A DNA stretch of 64,000 bases from Xanthobacter sp. YC-JY1 (GCF_021730305.1 NZ_CP032674.1:667001-731000); one strand, 5' to 3'. Positions 9,484-17,280 are shown, numbered from the stretch's first letter. Translations and numbers: made by a program. Notes: generated by a model from the letters alone, not told the origin.

Positions 9484-9705
9484 ATGACAAAGCTGAAGCT
9501 TGGCGCACTTGTTGACGAAAAGCCGGTGAAAGTGACGATCGAGATCCCGGCGACGCTTCACCGGGAGTTGGTGCAGTACGCCCAGGTCTTAGCGCGCGAA
9601 CAAAACAGGCCGATCGACGATCCGACGAAGCTTATCGTTCCGATGGTCGAGCGCTTCATCGCAACGGACCGCGGCTTCTGGCGAGCGAAGCGCATGTCAT
9701 CCTGA
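9484..9705 (+). CDS. DUF2274 family small protein
   Basis: This 73-residue protein follows trbI by two bases and closes the transfer operon. It is recognised as DUF2274, a family that repeatedly follows trbI in alpha- and betaproteobacterial ICEs. The sequence contains VKVTIEIPATLHRELVQYA, which resembles the strand-helix start of a ribbon-helix-helix DNA-binding protein, so a role in regulating transfer genes is a reasonable guess but unproven. Its last nine bases overlap the end of the convergent LysR gene. Confidence 0.8.
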   Translation: MTKLKLGALVDEKPVKVTIEIPATLHRELVQYAQVLAREQNRPIDDPTKLIVPMVERFIATDRGFWRAKRMSS

Positions 9706-10677
9706 TGGACAAGATCCATTCCCTCCAAGCTCCTCTGAATCAATGAGGAACTGCTTTGCTGGATCAAATCGGTCGAGCCGACCGGCCTGCAGGGCAGCGC
9801 AAAGCTCCAGTAATTTCTTCAATGCTGGATTGTGATTACCTTCGGCCCACACGACGCTCGACGAAATCTGTTCTGACGCGTCTCCAACAGGCACGAAGAC
9901 GACACCCTGATAGGTGGTCGTGACAGCGGAACGAGTTGTAAGGGTCAGCCCAAACCCTTTCGACACCATATTTAGTAGGTTTTCGCGCCCGACCTTTTGC
10001 AAGAGAATCTTTGGTCGAAAGCCCATCGCGGATAGGTGCCTGACCAAGTAATCTTCTATCTCAGGCCCTGGTCCATCCGCGCCTACGAGAAAGGTTTCTT
10101 CTCGTACGTCTTCCCACTTCACTGCGCCTGCGGTAGCCAGCGCGTGCTTCGACGGCAACGCGATTACGATGTCATCGTGCCACAACAAGCGAGTACGGCA
10201 CCCTGGGAGTTGCGGGACGCCGGAAATGAAGGCGGCATCGAGCCGACCCGCAAGGACGCCCGCAGCGATCGACTGAGATGCGGCCTCCTCCAACTTCACT
10301 TCCACGCTCGGAAAGCGCGCTCGATAGGCACCCAGCAGATCGCTCAGGAATCCCCCAGCGAATGAGATCGTGAGTCCGAGGCGCAGTTCGCCAAAATGCC
10401 CGCGTTGGACGAGCGCCAAATCGCTGATTGCCTGATGTAAATGTCCCGCGCCAACTTTTGCGTCCTGGAGAAAGCGCTCACCAGCATAGGTGAGGCGCGT
10501 CCCCGATCGACTCCGTTCAAACAAGGGGACGCCAAGTCGAGCTTCCAAAAGCTGGACCCGCCGGCTGACCGTCGACTGGGATAGATTCAGCGCATCCGCC
10601 GCGCGCCGGAAGCTACCGTGCTCAGCAACGAGAATGGCGTATTGAAGGTGACGGAGATCGAGAGCCAGGTCTGGCAC
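9697..10677 (-). CDS. LysR family transcriptional regulator
   Basis: The 326-residue product is a full-length LysR regulator. The N-terminal winged helix-turn-helix (about residues 8-67) contains GSFRRAADALNLSQSTVSRRVQLLEARLGVPLFER, written here in outline as the classic LysR signature, and a type-2 periplasmic-binding-protein effector domain follows. The start is GTG. It is convergent with the trb operon and overlaps the DUF2274 stop, so it is the first gene of the cargo block or a transfer-associated regulator; LysR genes are often found here in trb ICEs. The ligand is unknown. Confidence 0.9.
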   Translation of the reverse strand: MPDLALDLRHLQYAILVAEHGSFRRAADALNLSQSTVSRRVQLLEARLGVPLFERSRSGTRLTYAGERFLQDAKVGAGHLHQAISDLALVQRGHFGELRLGLTISFAGGFLSDLLGAYRARFPSVEVKLEEAASQSIAAGVLAGRLDAAFISGVPQLPGCRTRLLWHDDIVIALPSKHALATAGAVKWEDVREETFLVGADGPGPEIEDYLVRHLSAMGFRPKILLQKVGRENLLNMVSKGFGLTLTTRSAVTTTYQGVVFVPVGDASEQISSSVVWAEGNHNPALKKLLELCAALQAGRLDRFDPAKQFLIDSEELGGNGSCPSG

Positions 10678-10817
10678 GGCAGACCTTCACGTTCGCGGTT
10701 GGTCATTGGACGAGCGCAGGTGACGTTGGTCGGCTAGGACGCTCCACCGGCTTCGGCCGTTCCACCAACTATTTTTCGGGGCCCCCGACGCGAGTTCCAT
10801 CATGGGCGAGCGCCGCT

Positions 10818-11243
10818 TCAGCGCCAGAGTCCAATGATCACACCGCTAATCAGCAACGCGCCGAGATATCCGCCGGCTGTTATCGCAGTGAAAGAAATTG
10901 GATAGGCTTGGAAGGCGTGCATCGGGACCAAAATCGATGCCACGAACCCGATCCAGGCAATGCTTGCGATCTGGAGACCGCCTTTCACCGTCGCCTGTCC
11001 GAGACGGTGCATCAACCAACCCAGCACAAGCGCCATAACGAAAAATCCGACGAGTTGTAGCGCAGACGCCATCACCATCGATGGTCCATGATTCAGTTGG
11101 GCCTGCGTCTTCCCAAGACCAGCTAGGTAGGTTCGGCGAAATAAGATCGTGAACCACACAAAGTTCAGGCTGAACGCACCAATGGTTGCGGCGGCCAAAG
11201 CGAGGACATTTACCGAGGCGATTTGCACTGCTTCCTCCAACAT
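10818..11243 (-). CDS. DUF1761 family membrane protein
   Basis: A 141-residue protein with four predicted membrane segments is obtained if translation begins at the ATG at 11243 (MLEEAVQIASVNVLAL). The frame extends further up to a GTG at 11345, but that would run through the shared promoter and operator region. The FVWFTILFRRTYLAGLGKT segment fits the DUF1761 family, whose function is unknown. It is divergent from the arsR-type gene at 11359, with 115 bp between the starts, so the two may share control. Confidence 0.75.
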   Translation of the reverse strand: MLEEAVQIASVNVLALAAATIGAFSLNFVWFTILFRRTYLAGLGKTQAQLNHGPSMVMASALQLVGFFVMALVLGWLMHRLGQATVKGGLQIASIAWIGFVASILVPMHAFQAYPISFTAITAGGYLGALLISGVIIGLWR

Positions 11244-11322
11244 CGTTGCGCTCCACGCCGCTCTTATCCGCGCGCTGCGAAGCTCGCCGGGCATACTTGA
11301 CGGCGCCGCCATCACTATATAG

Positions 11323-11352
11323 AAACCATCTGGTTGTGCAACCACACGGTTT
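11323..11352. promoter_or_regulatory. Nested dyad, probable ArsR-type operator
   Basis: The 30 bases just before the arsR start form a nested inverted repeat. The inner arms are GGTTG (11332-11336) and CAACC (11339-11343) around TG; the outer arms are AAACC (11323-11327) and GGTTT (11348-11352). It lies six bases ahead of the ATG and inside the divergent intergenic region shared with the DUF1761 gene. Position and symmetry suit autoregulation by the dimeric ArsR repressor; binding is inferred. Confidence 0.6.
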
Positions 11353-11358
11353 CATTCA

Positions 11359-11700
11359 ATGGATCATCTTTCGCAGACGCTTGCCGCCCTCGCCGATCCG
11401 ACGCGCCGCGCAATTCTCGCCCGGCTTAGCGAAGGGGACGCATCCGTCGTTGAACTCGCGTCACCGTTTGCAATGACTCCACAAGCCATCTCGAAGCATG
11501 TGAGCGTCCTCGAACGAGCTGGCCTGATCTCCCGGCGGCGGGAATCCCAGCGAAACCTTAGTCATCTGGAAGCAGCACCGCTGCGCGTGGTGGACGATTG
11601 GTTAGCCACCTACCGGCGCATTTGGGATCAGCGGTTGGACAACATCGAGGATGTTCTCGCCCGGATCAAAAAAGGCGATCTTGATGACCCCAGGAAATAG
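11359..11700 (+). CDS. ArsR/SmtB family regulator
   Basis: The 113-residue protein is a small winged-helix repressor of the ArsR type. The segment LADPTRRAILARLSEGDASVVELA begins the fold and the recognition helix region is MTPQAISKHVSVLERAGLISRRRESQ. No metal-binding cysteine cluster is present, so it belongs to the non-metal subgroup usually paired with SRPBCC/AHSA1 proteins, one of which lies two genes downstream. Its 3' end overlaps the next gene by 17 bases. Confidence 0.9.
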   Translation: MDHLSQTLAALADPTRRAILARLSEGDASVVELASPFAMTPQAISKHVSVLERAGLISRRRESQRNLSHLEAAPLRVVDDWLATYRRIWDQRLDNIEDVLARIKKGDLDDPRK

Positions 11701-12361
11701 CCTCGCCACAGAGGGACACATCGGCAACCCGGTTCTGAAAAATGCAGAATCCTCGGACCCGCGGCGCGTACGAAAGGTGGTCGCCTACCTCCTTTCATCC
11801 ATTGATGGCGTGTTAGAAGGCCCGGGCGACTGGGTGTTCGACTGCTTCGATGATGAGATGTCCGAGCACCTCCGCCAGATCATCGCCAGTCAAGATGCAG
11901 TCGTGCTTGGCCGGGCCACGTACGATGCCTGGGTTCAGACATGGCCTCACTCTACACGCGAACCCTTCGCAAGCTTTATCAACGGGACGCACAAATATGT
12001 TGCGTCATCGACGTTGGATGTCGCTCGCTGGAATGCATCTACAGTGATGCAGGATGCTCTTGAAGGCATCGCTGCGCTTAAGTCGATGCCGGGGGGAGAC
12101 ATTGGCATTCATGGAAGCCTGCGTCTCGTACGCGCACTTCTACCACGCGACCTCGTCGATGAACTGATCATTGTGTTCCTGCCTGTGCTGGTGGGTTCCG
12201 GCCGAAGGCTGTTTGGGCGCGATGACGCGCTACAGCGATTAAATTTGATCGACCAGCATCGTACCCGCCGCGGCGTGATTGTGTGCCGATATCAAGTCCG
12301 GCCCGCGGGAGTGGAGGCGCGCGAAGCCGCGCACTCAAGGAGATCGCGGAGGCGAAATTGA
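11684..12361 (+). CDS. Dihydrofolate reductase-like (RibD C-terminal) protein
   Basis: The product (225 residues from the ATG at 11684) belongs to the dihydrofolate reductase superfamily of RibD C-terminal type. Visible landmarks are VVAYLLSSIDGVLEGPGDW near the N-terminus, the LGRATYDAW segment, a GGDIGIHGS nucleotide-binding turn and a C-terminal LPVLVGSGRRLFG. These proteins are NAD(P)H-dependent reductases of mostly unknown substrate; there is no reason to call it a folate enzyme. It overlaps the arsR gene and its stop overlaps the start of the SRPBCC gene, so the three form one operon. Confidence 0.85.
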   Translation: MTPGNSLATEGHIGNPVLKNAESSDPRRVRKVVAYLLSSIDGVLEGPGDWVFDCFDDEMSEHLRQIIASQDAVVLGRATYDAWVQTWPHSTREPFASFINGTHKYVASSTLDVARWNASTVMQDALEGIAALKSMPGGDIGIHGSLRLVRALLPRDLVDELIIVFLPVLVGSGRRLFGRDDALQRLNLIDQHRTRRGVIVCRYQVRPAGVEAREAAHSRRSRRRN

Positions 12362-12882
12362 TCAAGCAAGCACCAACGTCGCTCTCCACGATCACATTGA
12401 ACCGGGTCTTTGACGCGCCGGCCGATCTTGTCTTTAGAGTTTGGACTGAGCCCAAGCTGGTTGCCCTCTGGTGGGGCGTAGAGGGAGCAACCAATCCAGT
12501 ATGTGAGATGGACGTCCGGCCTGGCGGCCGATGGCGGATCGATATGCGGACCCCAAGCGGGAAGATTTATCGCAACCAGGGTGTGTTCCTTGAGGTCGTG
12601 GAGAATAAGCGCCTCGTCTATTCTGACATTCCCGACCCTGAGATGCCGGAATGGCAGGGCGTGCCGCCTGCGCCGCGGTTGCACACGGTCACTTTTGATT
12701 GGCGCGGTGAGGAAACCTACGTGTCTCTCGAGGTGCAGATGGCGTCAGAGGCCGACCGCAATCGGATGATCGCGTTCGGGATGCCAGACGGGCTGAAGCA
12801 AGGTTTTGACCGCCTCACTGCATTGCTCAACGATTTTCGCCGGCAAGGACGCGCGGCGCTGAACGCCTCGGAATCCCCTTAG
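12358..12882 (+). CDS. SRPBCC (AHSA1-type) domain protein
   Basis: This protein has the Aha1/CalC-like START fold. The landmarks are ITLNRVFDAPADLVFRVWTEPKLVALWWG at the start (family-typical), DVRPGGRWRIDM in the middle and a C-terminal helix MPDGLKQGFDRLTALL. No ATG lies near the domain start; a TTG at 12358 overlaps the preceding stop and has GGAGG five bases ahead at 12348-12352, so TTG is taken as start, giving 174 residues. AHSA1-type proteins bind small hydrophobic ligands or act in stress; the specific role is unknown. It is the third gene of the arsR operon. Confidence 0.85.
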   Translation: MIKQAPTSLSTITLNRVFDAPADLVFRVWTEPKLVALWWGVEGATNPVCEMDVRPGGRWRIDMRTPSGKIYRNQGVFLEVVENKRLVYSDIPDPEMPEWQGVPPAPRLHTVTFDWRGEETYVSLEVQMASEADRNRMIAFGMPDGLKQGFDRLTALLNDFRRQGRAALNASESP

Positions 12883-12953
12883 TCCGCCATACACCACGGT
12901 CGGCGAGGCGAAAAAGCCACTGACCTGCATAACGATCGTAAGGAACGACGATA

Positions 12954-13760
12954 ATGCGTATCGAGAGAAAGAACCCACCCACAAAAGCGACATCCCTCGA
13001 CGGGACGACCATTGCCTATGACTCCGTGGGCAATGGTCCCCCGCTGGTTATCGTCGTCGGGGCGTTTAATGACCGCTCGACTGGCGCGCCGCTTGCCGAT
13101 GCGCTGGCTAGTCGATTTACAGTGTACACCTACGACCGTCGCGGCCGTGGCGAAAGCGGCGATTCACCTCCCTACGCGATCGATCGCGAGATCGAAGATC
13201 TAGCGTCGATCGTCGAAGCTGCCGGAGGGACTGCTTCCGTGTTCGGCTTCTCTTCGGGCGCGGTGCTGGCGCTCAGGGCATCGGTAACGGAGATTTCGAT
13301 CGATAAGCTCGTGCTCTTCGGAGCGCCGATCGTGACCGACGACAGCCGTCCCGCCGTGCCCGTTGATATCGCGCAACGCGTTAAGGCGCTTGTCGAGCAA
13401 GGCAAGCGCGGAGATGCCGTCGAGCTATTCCAACTTGAGGCGATAGGTATGCCACCGCAGATCGTCGAAAGGATGCGGCATGCGCCGTTCCGACCTGGCC
13501 TTGAAGCGGTCGCCCATACGCTTTTCAACGACTTAACAATTATTGCAGGGAGCCCAAATCCTCTCGATCTGCTTGGGTCCGTCGCAATGCCCACGCTCGT
13601 AATCGACGGCGGCGATGGACCGCCTTGGATCGGACACACAGCACGCGTGATCGCCGAGCTGCTGCCGGACGGAAAACACGTCTCGATATCTGGGCTCACC
13701 CAGGACATGCGGCCTGAGCTTCTGGTTGGCCCCACAACTGACTTTCTGTTGGCAGGTTGA
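12954..13760 (+). CDS. Alpha/beta hydrolase, possibly lacking catalytic His
   Basis: The 268-residue protein is an alpha/beta-hydrolase-fold protein. It has the YDRRGRGESGD segment and a nucleophile elbow GFSSG with Ser100. It is a clear paralogue of the lipoprotein hydrolase at 14276. At the C-terminus, where the paralogue has SGQSHD, this protein has SGLTQD, so the expected catalytic His is Gln250. It may be inactive, use another base, or be a binding protein. The start at 12954 has AAGGA upstream. It lies 71 bases after the SRPBCC gene on the same strand and may be co-transcribed with it. Confidence 0.85.
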   Translation: MRIERKNPPTKATSLDGTTIAYDSVGNGPPLVIVVGAFNDRSTGAPLADALASRFTVYTYDRRGRGESGDSPPYAIDREIEDLASIVEAAGGTASVFGFSSGAVLALRASVTEISIDKLVLFGAPIVTDDSRPAVPVDIAQRVKALVEQGKRGDAVELFQLEAIGMPPQIVERMRHAPFRPGLEAVAHTLFNDLTIIAGSPNPLDLLGSVAMPTLVIDGGDGPPWIGHTARVIAELLPDGKHVSISGLTQDMRPELLVGPTTDFLLAG

Positions 13761-13854
13761 CGCTCGCACGGCCGCTTCCCCGGTCGCGAACTAAATTCAC
13801 GGACGGAGCCCCTTCGATCCAGATCCCTCTCCGCCTAACTCTCCGGGAGATAAT

Positions 13855-14286
13855 ATGCTTCTAGCCGATGCAATCGCAGCCATACCGCCTTCTGGAACCG
13901 CAGAATTGCTCGGCCAGAAGCTCCTTGCATATGACGCCGCGTCAACGCGAGCGCGCGTTGCGTTTACCGGCCGCCCGGAATTCTTGAACCCAGCCGGATA
14001 CATCCAAGGCGGCTTCCTGACCGCGATGATGGACGACACGATGGGCCCGTCGATCTGGCTGGCGACGGAGGGGAAGGTTTTTCCGGTCACGATCGATTTC
14101 TCAGTATCATTTCTCGGGGCTGCCAGCGTTGGCCAGTTGATCGGCGAGGCGCGCGTTGTGCAACTCGGCAAGACTATCGCCTTTCTTGAAGCTCAACTCG
14201 CTGACGGCGACGGTCGACTCGTCGCACGGGCCACCGCCAGCGTCAGGCTGGTACAACCTGACGGCGTGAGGCCGCGTGATGCGTAG
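13855..14286 (+). CDS. PaaI-type hotdog thioesterase
   Basis: This 143-residue protein has a hotdog fold of the PaaI/YbgC type, whose members hydrolyse acyl-CoA thioesters. The core motif region is NPAGYIQGGFLTAMMDDTMG; the Asp-Asp pair lies on the central helix, and an extended strand VTIDFSVSFLGAA follows. GGGAGA immediately before the ATG is the ribosome binding site. It overlaps the following hydrolase gene by 11 bases, so the two enzymes are probably made together. The acyl substrate is unknown. Confidence 0.85.
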   Translation: MLLADAIAAIPPSGTAELLGQKLLAYDAASTRARVAFTGRPEFLNPAGYIQGGFLTAMMDDTMGPSIWLATEGKVFPVTIDFSVSFLGAASVGQLIGEARVVQLGKTIAFLEAQLADGDGRLVARATASVRLVQPDGVRPRDA

Positions 14287-15241
14287 CCCGATGAGTTGTG
14301 GCAAAGCCGCAATGCCGAGCCTAGCCGCTACGCCGGTTGCCGAACGCGTTCCACTGCTCGATCGACGAACCTTAATTCTCGCTGGCAGCGCGTTACTGGC
14401 CGGCTGCGACTCCCAGGAGACCAAGATGGCCAACGATAAGCTGAAGCCCGGACCTCCCGAGCACTTCACGTCCAAAGACGGGACGCCGATCGCATTTGAG
14501 CGGTGGGGATCGGGGCCAGCCGTCGTGCTGGTCGACGGAGCATTTTGCTCGCGAAGGTTCGGTCCTACGGACAAGCTTGCACCGTTGCTTGCCCAGCACT
14601 TTACCGTATTCGCGTATGACCGTCGCGGTCGAGGCGATAGCGGAGACGTCGCCCCTTATTCGATCTCTCGCGAGATTGAAGATCTAGCAGCGCTTATAGC
14701 GATCGCCGGCGGGTCGGCTAGGGTGTTCGGCATGTCATCCGGCGCCGTTTTGGCTCTTGAAGCGGCAGCGAGCGGCGTGCCGATGGACAAGCTGTCGCTC
14801 TACGAGGCACCCTATCTCGTAAATGCAACAACGCCACGCGCACCTGCTGACTACGCGGAGCAGCTTCAGGCGATGCTCGATGCTGACGATCGAGGCAGCG
14901 CGGTGAAGTTTTACATGACCGAAGTGATGCAGATGCCGCGGCTCATCGTGGCCATCATGCCGCTCACTCCAAACTGGAAACAACTCAAGGCGTCAGCGCC
15001 ATCGCTGCTTCACGAAGCAACATTGATGGGCGATTTCCACCTCCCGCGCGAGCGCTTTGCTCAGATATCGGTGCCGACCCTGGCGCTGGCGGGGAGCAAG
15101 GGACCCGAACTAATGCGGGAGGCCGCAACCGCTTTGGCGTCGGCCCTCCCAAGCGCGACCAGCAAAGTTTTAAGCGGCCAGTCTCACGACGTATCGATGC
15201 CGGTCTTGGCTCCTGTGCTGGAAGCCTTTTTTTCAACATGA
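14276..15241 (+). CDS. Lipoprotein alpha/beta hydrolase
   Basis: The 321-residue frame encodes a paralogue of the hydrolase at 12954, here preceded by an N-terminal export signal. RRTLILAGSALLAGC ends in a lipobox with Cys44, so the enzyme is probably anchored outside the cytoplasm. The nucleophile elbow is GMSSG with Ser154 and the probable catalytic His is His304 (SGQSHD). Where the paralogue has Asp218 (LVIDGG) this protein has Ala (LALAGS). Starts at 14276 (GTG), 14279, 14291 or 14312 (ATG) are all possible; the upstream twin-Arg-like DRRT might allow Tat export, but this is uncertain. Confidence 0.8.
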   Translation: MMRSPMSCGKAAMPSLAATPVAERVPLLDRRTLILAGSALLAGCDSQETKMANDKLKPGPPEHFTSKDGTPIAFERWGSGPAVVLVDGAFCSRRFGPTDKLAPLLAQHFTVFAYDRRGRGDSGDVAPYSISREIEDLAALIAIAGGSARVFGMSSGAVLALEAAASGVPMDKLSLYEAPYLVNATTPRAPADYAEQLQAMLDADDRGSAVKFYMTEVMQMPRLIVAIMPLTPNWKQLKASAPSLLHEATLMGDFHLPRERFAQISVPTLALAGSKGPELMREAATALASALPSATSKVLSGQSHDVSMPVLAPVLEAFFST

Positions 15242-15392
15242 CTGGCGACGGTTCGAACAAGAGCCGAAAGGTCGGCCGACGCTCCCAGACGACACTTGCC
15301 CGTTGAGACCACCCGTCCGATTTACACGCTATATCCCGATATTACCGCACACGTTCGCGCGCGGGCTTCAAAGCGGAGGATCTATCGCCTTC

Positions 15393-15422
15393 TATCTCCA
15401 CAAGAGCAAAGAAGTGGAGATA
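15393..15422 (+). promoter_or_regulatory. Inverted repeat covering the alpA ribosome binding site
   Basis: TATCTCCAC at 15393-15401 and GTGGAGATA at 15414-15422 form perfect nine-base arms around a 12-base spacer. The second arm holds GGAG (15416-15419), the likely Shine-Dalgarno sequence of the alpA gene that starts at 15427. In RNA the stem would hide that site; in DNA the dyad could be an operator for AlpA or another regulator. The rest of the 185-base gap before alpA shows no gene. Confidence 0.65.
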
Positions 15423-15426
15423 CGGT

Positions 15427-15696
15427 ATGAGTGCTGCCCCGCATGTCGCCCGCAGAACAATTCGCCGGCAGCAGTTGCGAGAGATCGTGCCGCTTGCCGA
15501 CAGCACGATCTACGACATGGAGCAGCGGGGAGAATTCCCGCAACGCTTCTATCTCACCTCGCGCTGCGTCGTCTGGGACTTGGCAGAGGTGGAAGCCTGG
15601 CTCGATGCTCGGCGCCATGCCTCTCGCGCAAATGCAATCAAACGTGCTCCAAGCCCTGACGTGAGGCTGCGCCGTTCGCGGCCCGTCAAACACTAG
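15427..15696 (+). CDS. AlpA-family transcriptional regulator / excisionase
   Basis: The 89-residue protein is a MerR-like winged-helix protein of the AlpA type. Key segments are IVPLADSTIYDMEQRGEFPQRFYLT and the wing-end VWDLAEVEAWLDAR. Such proteins act as recombination directionality factors or as activators of ICE excision. A second, out-of-frame start nearby is a shadow. It is convergent with the integrase gene and overlaps its end by 11 bases, so a read-through transcript would be antisense to int. Confidence 0.88.
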   Translation: MSAAPHVARRTIRRQQLREIVPLADSTIYDMEQRGEFPQRFYLTSRCVVWDLAEVEAWLDARRHASRANAIKRAPSPDVRLRRSRPVKH

Positions 15697-16942
15697 GCTC
15701 CAACTCAAGCAACTCCATCGTGGCCGGGAGCAGCGTCGGACGGTACTTCTGACCCAAAACCCAGGCATCCAACATATGGGACCACTCCTGCATCATATGG
15801 CGGCGTTGATGCTCGTACTCCGCCTTGTTATAGACGCCACGCGAGGATCTTCCGTCCTCATGCGCCAAGCACTTCTCGATCCAGTCGCTATTGAAGCCCA
15901 GCTCATTCAGCAGCGTAGAACCTGTGCGTCGTAGGTCATGGACAGTGAACGGTTCGAGCGGCAGCCCCTCTTTTTTCGCTCTGACGACGACCGCTGTCGT
16001 TATCCGATTGAATGTCGCCCGCGACATCGGTGCGTCAGCGTCGTATCGCGAAGGAAGGACGTAGCGCGAGTTACCCGCGCAAGTTTTCAGCGCGATGAAG
16101 ATGTCCACCGCCTGCTCCGACAGATAGACGTTGTGTGCCTTCGACCGCTTCATTCGCTCTTTTGGGATCGACCAGACGGCGTTCTCGAAATCGACCTCAT
16201 CCCACGTCGCGTCCTGCAGTTCGCTTTTCCTCACCATCGTCAGAAGGAAGAGTTTCATTCCCAACCGTATAGTCGGCAGGGTCGGCACATGCTCGAGCTG
16301 ACCGAGCATGACGCGAATCTCCGCGGGGGAAAGCGAACGGTCCTTTGGGACGAAGGTTGCGATCGACGCGGGCCCAACTTCATCCGCCGGATTGGCGACC
16401 TTCTCGCCATGCAGGATGGCGAACGCAAAGATCAGCTTCACGATATCCCGCACATGGACGGCCGTGGCTGGAGCGCCGCGCTCCTTCACCTTCCCGCACA
16501 TCATCCGGAGATCGTCCGGCGTGATCTCGGTCAGAAGCCTGTTTCGAAACGTCGGCAAGATGTCGCGCTCATAGATCGAGCGCCGCATGGCGCGTGTGCT
16601 CTCGGCCATGCGCGACTGCTGGAACCATTTTTCGCCGAACTCGCCGAACCGCTTCGCCTCCTTCAGTCGCCGCTTGTCATGCTGCTTCTCCTGGGCCGGA
16701 GACCGCCCCTCTGAAATGGCGCGCTTGGCATCGATCAGCCTTTCCCGAGCGCGGGCTAGCGAAAGGCCTTCTGGCCCGTACCGACCGAGCGTTAGCGTCT
16801 CGCGGCGGCCGTTTAGGCGGTAGTCGTACCGGAACACGATCGCACCCGATGGCTGCACCACGACGTACATACCGTCACGATCGCTCACCTTGTACAATTT
16901 CTTCTGTGATCTCAGCGCCTTAATCGCTGTGTCCTTAAGCAT
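15686..16942 (-). CDS. int: Tyrosine-type site-specific integrase
   Basis: This is the ICE integrase, which joins and excises the element at the guaA 3' end. From the ATG at 16942 it has 418 residues. An N-terminal DUF4102-type arm-binding domain is followed by a core-binding region (about 100-190) and a catalytic domain with Arg238 (MVRKSEL), Lys near 261-265, His335 and Arg338 (HDLRR), His361 (LAHED) and nucleophile Tyr371. All catalytic residues are present. The frame extends ten codons further to an upstream Met, but MLKDTAIKAL is the typical family start. Its 5' end faces guaA, 318 bases away, which is typical of site-specific islands. Confidence 0.95.
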   Translation of the reverse strand: MLKDTAIKALRSQKKLYKVSDRDGMYVVVQPSGAIVFRYDYRLNGRRETLTLGRYGPEGLSLARARERLIDAKRAISEGRSPAQEKQHDKRRLKEAKRFGEFGEKWFQQSRMAESTRAMRRSIYERDILPTFRNRLLTEITPDDLRMMCGKVKERGAPATAVHVRDIVKLIFAFAILHGEKVANPADEVGPASIATFVPKDRSLSPAEIRVMLGQLEHVPTLPTIRLGMKLFLLTMVRKSELQDATWDEVDFENAVWSIPKERMKRSKAHNVYLSEQAVDIFIALKTCAGNSRYVLPSRYDADAPMSRATFNRITTAVVVRAKKEGLPLEPFTVHDLRRTGSTLLNELGFNSDWIEKCLAHEDGRSSRGVYNKAEYEHQRRHMMQEWSHMLDAWVLGQKYRPTLLPATMELLELEPSV

Positions 16943-16986
16943 GGGAGCCTCCAAAACCGTACAAAAACTCAAGAGAGGCGCCGATT

Positions 16987-17146
16987 ATACCGTCAGACCA
17001 AAACAGGCATTGCTGAAGGCGTAATTTCCGTTTTAAATCAGGTCGTTAATGCCCAAAAAAATACCGTCAGCAGCTCTCATAGCCCTGACGGTATAGCGAA
17101 ATTCCCAATCGAACAAGTTCCCCGATACCGTCCGCTATACCGTCAA
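16987..17146. repeat. Five ATACCGTC repeats between integrase and guaA
   Basis: The decamer ATACCGTCAG occurs at 16987-16996 and 17061-17070 and, inverted, at 17085-17094. Close variants occur at 17125-17134 (ATACCGTCCG) and 17137-17146 (ATACCGTCAA). The second and third copies form a dyad with a 14-base centre. Spaced direct and inverted decamers between an integrase and its attachment site are what arm-type binding sites for the integrase or excisionase look like. The 318-base interval is AT-richer than its surroundings and holds no gene that I can support. Confidence 0.65.
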
Positions 17147-17260
17147 ATCAGAGCGCTGCCCCTCGATAGATGGCGATAGACGCAGGAACTATTATCTTTG
17201 GTTTTCAACGCGTTATAGCGTACAAGAGCGTACAATCGGATACTGCCGGAGTGGCAAAAA

Positions 17261-17280
17261 TCATTCCCACTCGATGGTGC
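17261..17280. other. Probable ICE attachment site in the guaA 3' end
   Basis: The last codons of guaA (GTIEWE, stop at 17261-17263) abut the integrase side of the element. The guaA 3' end is a well-known insertion site for tyrosine-integrase islands, which restore the gene with their own copy of its last bases. The core is therefore expected within about the final 20 bases of guaA. The matching copy at the other ICE end lies outside the window, so the exact crossover cannot be placed. Confidence 0.65.

Noticed and set aside
11244-11345. Longer start for the DUF1761 gene at 11345 (GTG)
   Set aside because: It would place coding sequence across the probable ArsR operator and add 34 residues without family similarity.
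15303-15659. Alternative frame (118 codons) overlapping the alpA gene
   Set aside because: The AlpA frame gives a recognisable winged-helix protein with a good ribosome binding site; this frame does not.
16973-17260. CRISPR array suggested by the repeated ATACCGTC units
   Set aside because: The repeats are only ten bases, in both orientations and irregularly spaced, with no cas gene nearby; recombinase sites fit better.
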